In this document: one piece after another, positions 34,570-40,182 of the stretch
How positions within the stretch are numbered: the stretch's first letter is position 1
How the letters are laid out: each line of letters begins with the position of its first letter
Program-made: the position numbers and the translations under genes
NCBI RefSeq assembly: GCF_004341085.1
Contig: NZ_SLXW01000016.1
Coordinates: 1 to 40,182 of the forward strand
Reading direction: 5' to 3'
Origin: Sphingomonas sp. PP-CE-1G-424
GTDB taxonomy: Bacteria > Pseudomonadota > Alphaproteobacteria > Sphingomonadales > Sphingomonadaceae
Length of the DNA stretch: 40,182 nt
The notes under the pieces: model-generated
Seen by the model: the letters and a program-made list of their open reading frames with translations, nothing else
Told to the model about the DNA's origin: nothing
Databases searched by the model: none

Positions 34570-35940
34570 ATGTCGGACGCGGCGGGTTTTGTGCTCAATC
34601 TCAGTGTCGGGCGGGCGGAGCAGTTGCAGGCGGAGGCCGATGGGAGGGGTGTGTTCCCCGAGGTCGTGCCGGACTTCGCGCATAGCCGGAACGTCCCGCT
34701 TACTTGCCTGATAAGTGTCGGCGGCCGGTCGATTACGCACGTCGCGCCGGCGAGACGAGGCTTCCGCGCTGGAGTAGGCCTCAGGCGGCTAAACATCGGC
34801 CCGATGATCGAGCTCACGTCGCCGGTATCGAAGCGCGCGCTGACGGCGGCGGTCGGCCCGCGGTTTCGTCGGCACCTCGTTCAGAGACTGCGCGTCGGCG
34901 GCTTGATGCCGCCGGCGACCTTCACCGCTGCGGTCGAAGCGCTGATGGACCTCGCGGCCGACGTCCGTCCTGCGTTGGTTCGCTTCGGTTCTAGTCGACG
35001 GGAACGGCTGGCACGGCTCACACCGGAGCAGCGGCGCTCGCTCGCCATGCAGAAGGACACGTTGACCACCGCCCTGGCCATCGCGGACATCGACCGCGCG
35101 CCCGTCCAGGAGTGGGATCCACCGGTCGATGGTGAGCGCGCGACATCGTTTCTTGATGGGCTTCCACAGATGCGCGAGCGCGAGGACCTGATGGTCGTCG
35201 CCGACCTCATGCGGGTGCCCGGGTTCGAGTTCGTACGCGAGGTGGCGCACGGCGCGGCTCAGTTCGAGAGCGAGCGCACGAGGCTAACCGTGGTCATGGC
35301 CAACCATCTGCCGCTCGAGGAGCAGCTCGGTGCCGATCTCGTCTACTTCAACGAGACCTACCGCTCGTTCGTGATCGTCCAGTACAAGGCTATGGAGGGC
35401 GATGACGATGACGGGGCGGTGTTCCGACTCCCGAGCGCTCAGCTGGCGCTCGAGCTCGAGCGGATGGAGCGGCACCTCGAGCTACTGCGCGGGTGCCCGC
35501 AGAATGCGACCCGGCAAGGCTACCGGATGCTGGAGAACCCGTTTTTCTTGAAACTTTGTCCGCGCATGCAGTTCACGCCGGACAGCCAGGCGCTTGTGAA
35601 GGGCATGTACCTGACACTCGACCACTGGAAGCTCATCGAGGCCGACGAGACGATGGTCGGTTCACGCGGCGGTCGCATCGTCACCTACGGCAACGTCGGA
35701 CGACATCTCGACAATAGCGCTTTCGTCCGCGTCGTTGCCGACGCCTGGGTCGGGACCACGGTCGAGCAGTCGGATGTGTTGGAGCGGCTCATCAGGGAGG
35801 TCCTCGCGACAGGCCGGACCGTTACGTTCGCCGTCAAGTCCGACAAGCCGCCGCCCGGCGATGCGGAACAGGCCAGCGCCATGGACTTCATACAGCCGCA
35901 CGACGAGCAGGAGCCTCCTCTTGTCGTGTCGATCGGCTGA
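34570..35940 (+). CDS. unrecognised 456-residue protein with PD-(D/E)XK-like block
   Basis: Residues about 250-275 read EEQLGADLVYFNETYRSF, then VIVQYKAME. Asp256 and Gln271-x-Lys273 give a PD-(D/E)XK-like pattern with Gln in place of Glu, a variant known in some nuclease families. The rest has no recognised domain; residues 150-250 are mostly helical. The C-terminal tail is acidic and proline-rich. It is followed 4 bases later by a 222-residue partner, then by a third nuclease-like gene, all on one strand. A nuclease-type defence role is inference from the motif and the neighbourhood. The ribosome site is AAGAAGAG. Confidence 0.65.
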   Translation: MSDAAGFVLNLSVGRAEQLQAEADGRGVFPEVVPDFAHSRNVPLTCLISVGGRSITHVAPARRGFRAGVGLRRLNIGPMIELTSPVSKRALTAAVGPRFRRHLVQRLRVGGLMPPATFTAAVEALMDLAADVRPALVRFGSSRRERLARLTPEQRRSLAMQKDTLTTALAIADIDRAPVQEWDPPVDGERATSFLDGLPQMREREDLMVVADLMRVPGFEFVREVAHGAAQFESERTRLTVVMANHLPLEEQLGADLVYFNETYRSFVIVQYKAMEGDDDDGAVFRLPSAQLALELERMERHLELLRGCPQNATRQGYRMLENPFFLKLCPRMQFTPDSQALVKGMYLTLDHWKLIEADETMVGSRGGRIVTYGNVGRHLDNSAFVRVVADAWVGTTVEQSDVLERLIREVLATGRTVTFAVKSDKPPPGDAEQASAMDFIQPHDEQEPPLVVSIG

Positions 35941-35944
35941 CGCC

Positions 35945-36613
35945 GTGCTTCGCATGCATCGTGGCATCGCCGTTGCAGAGGATGACGTTGGGCGGGTCAT
36001 CGCGGCGATCAAGGACGAGGGACTTTCGACCGGTGGGCAGCGGCGCCCGGTCGAAGTCTGGCCGTTGGCCGGTCCGCGGATGCTTCTCGAAGGCGACGTT
36101 GACTCGATTGATCTGCGTCCGGGCGAAGCGCGACCGGCCGTGTATGCGGCCGACGCCTACGGCGCGATGCATTATGCCTGTCGGCCCAATCGGATCGCCG
36201 GCGGAGGCGTACCGCTCATGATCGAGTTCGATGCGCCGTCGCAGGAGGTGTGTGTGGACGGAAATGACCTGCTATACGTCATGTTTTCCCGAATCGCGCG
36301 GATCGAGGTTGCGAGGTCGGTGCTAGAGGCGTGCTACGGCAGAGCCATACTCGATTATGCCGAGCGCGCCTGGGCGACTGATGACCCCATGTTGCGCATT
36401 ACGCTCTGTGATCTCGCAGTCTGGGACCCGGAGGTCGTCGCGGCGCATCATGCGAACCGTCTTCTGATAAGAGGCAAGTCCGCCACGCTTTTTCGATCGG
36501 CCTTCAAGGTCATGCTACCCGTCGCTGCGACCGCAATTGTCGCGGTACGAAGGGTCGAAGAGTGTCCCCCCGAGCCGCGCTTTGATGTTTCGATCGAAGC
36601 CCTTACACTTTGA
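35945..36613 (+). CDS. unrecognised 222-residue partner protein
   Basis: The frame starts at GTG 35945, four bases after the preceding stop; an ATG at 35954 is an alternative. No catalytic motif is seen. The protein has mixed strands and helices, with an aliphatic stretch PLMIEFDAPS, then a helical half (MFSRIARIEVARSVLEACYG). The close spacing implies co-translation with the D...QxK protein, which makes an immunity, regulatory or structural partner possible. Nothing in the sequence decides between these. Confidence 0.6.
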   Translation: MLRMHRGIAVAEDDVGRVIAAIKDEGLSTGGQRRPVEVWPLAGPRMLLEGDVDSIDLRPGEARPAVYAADAYGAMHYACRPNRIAGGGVPLMIEFDAPSQEVCVDGNDLLYVMFSRIARIEVARSVLEACYGRAILDYAERAWATDDPMLRITLCDLAVWDPEVVAAHHANRLLIRGKSATLFRSAFKVMLPVAATAIVAVRRVEECPPEPRFDVSIEALTL

Positions 36614-36803
36614 TCGATGGTCCAACGATCGTCGCTTAGACGTCGATCGGAACTGAACGGTGGAAGGCTAAGGCAACCCGCGCGCTTCCGCCTTGCTACG
36701 GCAATGCTATTGTTCAGGACCCGCGGTAGGGACCGTGGAGTCCTGGATCGTACGTTTTCATCCCCAGGGCGGACACCATATCGTACCGGAAGGGTGACAC
36801 CGC

Positions 36804-39002
36804 TTGTCCAAGACGTCGACCGATCCGAAGCCCGCGACCAGCGTTCTGGTGGCCGAGCTTGTAGGGCGCCTCCTGGCAACGGGGAGTCAGGAGGCGATGC
36901 TCAGCGCACTTCGATCCGAATTGCGCCCGCATGCAACGAAGGCGCTAGCCACGGAGGTGAAGGCGCATGTCGCGGTCTTGCATGATCATCTCCGCGACGG
37001 TCGAACCCGGGAGGCCATCGCCACAGCACTCGCCATGATGTTCTTTGACGCCGACCACGCGATTGCTTGCCTGCGGCGGGAGGGGACGCTTCGCGCGTCG
37101 CGGTATGGTTACAGGGGCGCGATGATCGGCAGGATAGCCAAGGTGGCCTTGCGGGTGCGTGATCTGCTGGGTGCCTCGTCCGATCGGATCGCGTATCTGG
37201 AGTCGGTCGAGGCGTTGTCACGGATCGCCGGCAACGTCGGCATTCTCCAGCGGGAGATGGAACGGATCATCACCACCCACCGCACGGTGGTCTTGAAGAC
37301 AGTCTTCGTAGTGGTCAACAGCATGCTATATCACGGCTGGCTCAAGGATCCGGGCGTCAGCTCTCTGGACGGCCGACACTATTCGTCCGAGGAATACGCC
37401 GAGGCGGCCTCGCTCATCCTTCGGACTTACGCGTCCCTGTTCTCGGTGAGCGACGATAGCTTCAACGAGGTGGACCCCGAAGCCGTAGGGACCAACGGCA
37501 CCGTCTATAACCGCCTGCTTCTCACGGCGATCCGCATCACGAAGTTCAAGGAGGCGGAGTTCTTCATCGACGGCCTGCCCTACCGGGCGGACCTGGATGG
37601 TGAGAAGGTCACGATCTCCTCGATCGATCCTGATGTCGAACGTGCGCTGCGGCTTGGCTATATCCAGGGGCAGGGACAGGCAATGATCAGGTACCTCAGC
37701 CTTCAGGACGAGCCTGCGGTATCGATGCGCGATCTCGTCGATCGGAGCTTCGATCGTGGCAAGTTGGACACGGTGATCGAAATCGTCGACGAGCCTGTCC
37801 GCCGCCTGCGTCTCGCAATTCCTGCCATTCCGCAGATATTCGACGACTTTTTCGGGGACGACGACTTCCTCCGAGACGAGACGGAAATGCTTCTCATGCT
37901 CGATGTCGATAACTTCGGGACTATCGGAGACCTTCTTTTCCCACTGACCGATCGCGTCACCTCGATGGATATCTTCAAGGTCCAGCGTTACTTCAACTTC
38001 ATCAGCTGCGTTTACCAGAAGCGTCTGGCGGCTGTCGTAGAATCCTTGGAACGAGGGCGGCTCACGCTCTCCTCCACCTTGCTCATCCTGCCCCATGACG
38101 CACTGCTTGCGCAGCTGAACCTCATCTTCGGTGACGAGGAGAAGTGCCGCGAGATCATCGCGATGCTGAAGATGGATCCGGGCAAGGCCCACCTCGACCT
38201 CCAGTATCATCCGTTCGTCGATATCGGGCGACATTACGTCATCGCGCCGCACGTCGTGGCCGCGTCGAACCTTGTCCGAAACACCATCGTGGCGAACCGG
38301 CTCCGCCAGTCGGCGATCGGACCGAGGGATAGGATGGTCCATGCAGTCGCAGACGCCTTGCGCTTAGCAGGCTTCGAGGTGGCGACCGACTTCGACCCGA
38401 TGTCCGCTGGTCGAGAACTGGAGTTGGACGTGGTCGCGAGGCGGGAAGGATCACTGTTCATCTTGGAATGCAAGAACGCCTACCACCCGGTGTCCGTGCA
38501 CGAGATGCGGAACAGTTGGGACCACATACGCAAGGCAAGGGTGCAGCTTGACGAGCGACGGAGGGTTCTCGCCGATCCCGTCGGACAGGAGCAATTGTTC
38601 CAGAAGCTCGGGTGGCCATTCGATGGACCATGCGACGTGCACACAGGCATCGTCATCGCGAACCGTGCCTTTCACGGTGCGAGCCTGAATGGTCACCCGA
38701 TCAGGCAGGCCCATGAGCTGATCAACGTACTAAAAACTGGGCGCATCGTAGCGGACGAGCACAGCCTGTCGTTCTGGCTCGGAGACGAGTTTCAAGTCGA
38801 AGACCTGGTGGCGTATCTCGGTGGCGACTCCATCGCGGCCGGTCAGCTTGCCGCTCTGGACCCGCACGAGTGGGTGTACGCCATGGGCTATCGCCAGCTG
38901 GCCTTCTCCTCGTACGTGCTCGACATGGTAAAGTTCGATCGGCAACTCCGCGATACGTTCGGGCCGCCAATCCCCGGAGGCCGGCAGCAGCGCGACGACT
39001 GA
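36804..39002 (+). CDS. 732-residue protein with C-terminal PD-(D/E)XK nuclease
   Basis: The C-terminal third contains a clear PD-(D/E)XK core: helix ALRLAGFEVATDFD, Asp542 (LELDVVAR), Glu555-x-Lys557 (LFILECKN), then a helix with VHEMRNSWDHIRKA. The first 500 residues are helical and unrecognised. The start is TTG at 36804, with GGAAGGG 9 bases upstream. The domain resembles those of nucleases that act on DNA ends or in restriction, so a defence or DNA-processing role is likely but the target is unknown. It stands 190 bases after the two-gene unit on the same strand and is the last gene before the imuA promoter region. Confidence 0.75.
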   Translation: MSKTSTDPKPATSVLVAELVGRLLATGSQEAMLSALRSELRPHATKALATEVKAHVAVLHDHLRDGRTREAIATALAMMFFDADHAIACLRREGTLRASRYGYRGAMIGRIAKVALRVRDLLGASSDRIAYLESVEALSRIAGNVGILQREMERIITTHRTVVLKTVFVVVNSMLYHGWLKDPGVSSLDGRHYSSEEYAEAASLILRTYASLFSVSDDSFNEVDPEAVGTNGTVYNRLLLTAIRITKFKEAEFFIDGLPYRADLDGEKVTISSIDPDVERALRLGYIQGQGQAMIRYLSLQDEPAVSMRDLVDRSFDRGKLDTVIEIVDEPVRRLRLAIPAIPQIFDDFFGDDDFLRDETEMLLMLDVDNFGTIGDLLFPLTDRVTSMDIFKVQRYFNFISCVYQKRLAAVVESLERGRLTLSSTLLILPHDALLAQLNLIFGDEEKCREIIAMLKMDPGKAHLDLQYHPFVDIGRHYVIAPHVVAASNLVRNTIVANRLRQSAIGPRDRMVHAVADALRLAGFEVATDFDPMSAGRELELDVVARREGSLFILECKNAYHPVSVHEMRNSWDHIRKARVQLDERRRVLADPVGQEQLFQKLGWPFDGPCDVHTGIVIANRAFHGASLNGHPIRQAHELINVLKTGRIVADEHSLSFWLGDEFQVEDLVAYLGGDSIAAGQLAALDPHEWVYAMGYRQLAFSSYVLDMVKFDRQLRDTFGPPIPGGRQQRDD

Positions 39003-39436
39003 ACGTCATGCCGGTCCGGCTTCTTGCAGGACGGATTCCGAATGGTCAGCTGGGATGCGAATGACAGCCGAGCCGGTCAGGTCAAACAGCGTGACGAACA
39101 GGACTGCCCGGCGCGTCACAGCGGCTCCACGGGTCCTGCTTGATGCGAGGATGAAGCGGCTTCGCCGGGGCGGGATCGTGATTCCGACCGTGAGGCAGGC
39201 GAGGGCTAGGGCTACGGGTTCACGCCGACCTTGATCAGGGACACGCCGAAGGACCCCCGCCTGAATCCCCCCTGATTGACGGATCGTCAGCAGTATTTGA
39301 CATTGGTCGTCGGCGCGTCGGTACGCCCTGACATCGCATTCCTAGCAACACCTTATCCACAGGAGTCTCGAGTCCAACGCTTGACCAAACGGCTCTGGGA
39401 TTGGAACATAAAGAGAACAGGTAGAGTCTAGACATC
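39003..39436. other. non-coding region before imuA
   Basis: No gene is seen in about 430 bases. It contains a small dyad TGACG-GAT-CGTCA (39277-39289), a lone DnaA-box-like TTATCCACA (39353-39361) and the SOS promoter listed separately. It may hold the junction between island and core chromosome. Confidence 0.5.
39381..39418 (+). promoter_or_regulatory. SOS promoter with LexA box
   Basis: A GAAC-N7-GAAC site (39404-39418), the alphaproteobacterial LexA-binding form, overlaps the -10 of a promoter whose -35 is TTGACC (39381-39386, 17-base spacer). It lies 19 bases before the imuA start, so LexA would repress imuA-imuB until DNA damage. Confidence 0.85.
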
Positions 39437-40182
39437 ATGATCACCGCCCTCGAGTCCCTGCCGACCACCATCGCCCACCTGCGGACAATCGCGACGCTGG
39501 CCGTGGACCACCGTATCATGCCGTTCGGTGTCCCTGCGCTCGATGATCGTCTCGCGAGCAGGGGTCTTCGGGCAGGCGCATTGCACGAGGTCGCCGCACA
39601 AACCTGTTCGATGGTCGACGATGCGGCAGCGACGCTGTTCCTGGCGGGCATCGCTGCGCGAGAGGCGGCCCATACCGCCGGACCGGTGTTGTGGGTGAGC
39701 TGTCGCAACGATCTCTACGCACCGGGCCTGGAGCAGGCAGGGCTGTCGTCTGCCGACTTGATCCATGCACAACCCCGTGACGATGCAGCCTTACTGGCCG
39801 TCGTCGAGGACGCGGTGCGCGACGGAACGCCGTCGGCGGTGATCGCCGAGGTAAGCCGAATGTCGATGGTCGCGACCCGGCGCCTGCAACTGGTCGCGGC
39901 CGACGCCGACATTCCCGTTCTCATTTTGCGGCGCAGACGTAACCGCGACCAGGATCCGCTTGCCGAGCCGTCCGCGGCCTGGACGCGCTGGCGGATCGCC
40001 AGTGCGTCCTCCGAACGCCTCGGTGTTGCCGGCGTCGGCCGATCGCGGTGGCAGGTCGAGGTCGCACGGCAGCGTGGCGGCGAAGCGTTTTCGATGATTT
40101 TGGAGGGCTGCGATGAGACGGGTTGTCTCGCTGTTCCTGCCGCACTTGGCCATCGAGCGGCTGAGACGGCTGGACCGGCACG
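39437..40182 (+). CDS. imuA: ImuA, SOS mutagenesis protein (partial, runs off the window)
   Basis: At least 248 residues of a RecA/SulA-like protein of the ImuA family: MPFGVPALDDRLASRGLRAG, then ALHEVAAQ, a strand VLWVSCRNDLYAPGL, and the VAADADIPVLILRRRR core. ImuA works with the inactive Y-family polymerase ImuB and DnaE2 in error-prone repair across lesions. The ATG follows a LexA box. The frame stays open at the right edge and overlaps the start of imuB by at least 70 bases. Overlap and order match imuA-imuB in other alphaproteobacteria. Confidence 0.9.
   Translation, partial: MITALESLPTTIAHLRTIATLAVDHRIMPFGVPALDDRLASRGLRAGALHEVAAQTCSMVDDAAATLFLAGIAAREAAHTAGPVLWVSCRNDLYAPGLEQAGLSSADLIHAQPRDDAALLAVVEDAVRDGTPSAVIAEVSRMSMVATRRLQLVAADADIPVLILRRRRNRDQDPLAEPSAAWTRWRIASASSERLGVAGVGRSRWQVEVARQRGGEAFSMILEGCDETGCLAVPAALGHRAAETAGPA
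40113..40182 (+). CDS. imuB: ImuB, Y-family polymerase-like (5' end only)
   Basis: The first 23 residues, MRRVVSLFLPHLAIERLRRL onward, match the start of ImuB/DinP-like proteins. GGAGGG lies 6 bases before the ATG. Only the 5' tip is in the window, so the catalytic part cannot be read. Its overlap with imuA indicates translational coupling. Confidence 0.8.
   Translation, partial: MRRVVSLFLPHLAIERLRRLDRH

Noticed and set aside
39353..39361. TTATCCACA, a perfect DnaA box, as a sign of a replication origin
   Set aside because: It is a single box without a cluster, AT-rich unwinding region or dnaA/rep gene; chance is enough.

Overview
The window comes from a GC-rich alphaproteobacterium, most likely a sphingomonad (inference). 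The support is: the end of an rRNA operon in the alphaproteobacterial order 5S rRNA then initiator tRNA-fMet, an alphaproteobacterial LexA box (GAAC-N7-GAAC) before imuA-imuB, and gene content typical of Sphingomonadales. Positions 1-238 are the end of that rRNA operon. Nearly everything after it reads as an accessory island entered through the tRNA. A large serine recombinase has its last codons and stop antisense to the 3' half of tRNA-fMet, so the tRNA is the probable attachment site. No second copy of the tRNA end was seen in the window, so the far boundary is not placed.

Positions 2.3-10.2 kb hold an XRE regulator and a leftward set of nuclease genes: two neighbouring PD-(D/E)XK proteins sharing the same catalytic block, a free HNH nuclease, a Septu (PtuB/PtuA)-like HNH-ATPase fusion, and a WYL regulator at the head. 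Positions 10.25-23.0 kb form a rightward set: a RecB-like nuclease/helicase interrupted by one TAG codon, a single-domain ubiquitin-like (beta-grasp) protein, and three translationally coupled genes. The three resemble the phosphorothioation-dependent restriction proteins DptF, DptG and DptH; the last is an 1810-residue PD-(D/E)XK plus FtsK/HerA ATPase. No dndBCDE modification genes are visible, so this is the strongest candidate for an undescribed or divergent defence system. A palindrome between the WYL gene and the nuclease/helicase is a likely operator for both directions.

Positions 23.0-26.6 kb carry a metabolic insert: LysR regulator, divergent aldehyde dehydrogenase, and D-2-hydroxyacid dehydrogenase. 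Positions 26.7-30.8 kb return to defence-like genes: an HNH-STAND-TPR protein of NLR-like design and a HEPN-motif protein. Positions 31.0-34.2 kb hold a MerR regulator with a mer-type operator, a glutaredoxin-MauE membrane protein, a truncated PAS sensor fused to the tail of a carboxymuconolactone-decarboxylase gene (a deletion scar), and a beta-hydroxyacid dehydrogenase. Positions 34.4-39.0 kb hold a small ORF, two unrecognised coupled proteins (one with a PD-(D/E)XK-like D...QxK block) and a 732-residue protein ending in a clear PD-(D/E)XK domain. The window ends in the SOS mutagenesis pair imuA-imuB, which run off the edge.

All family names come from reading motifs by eye; no search or structure prediction was run.
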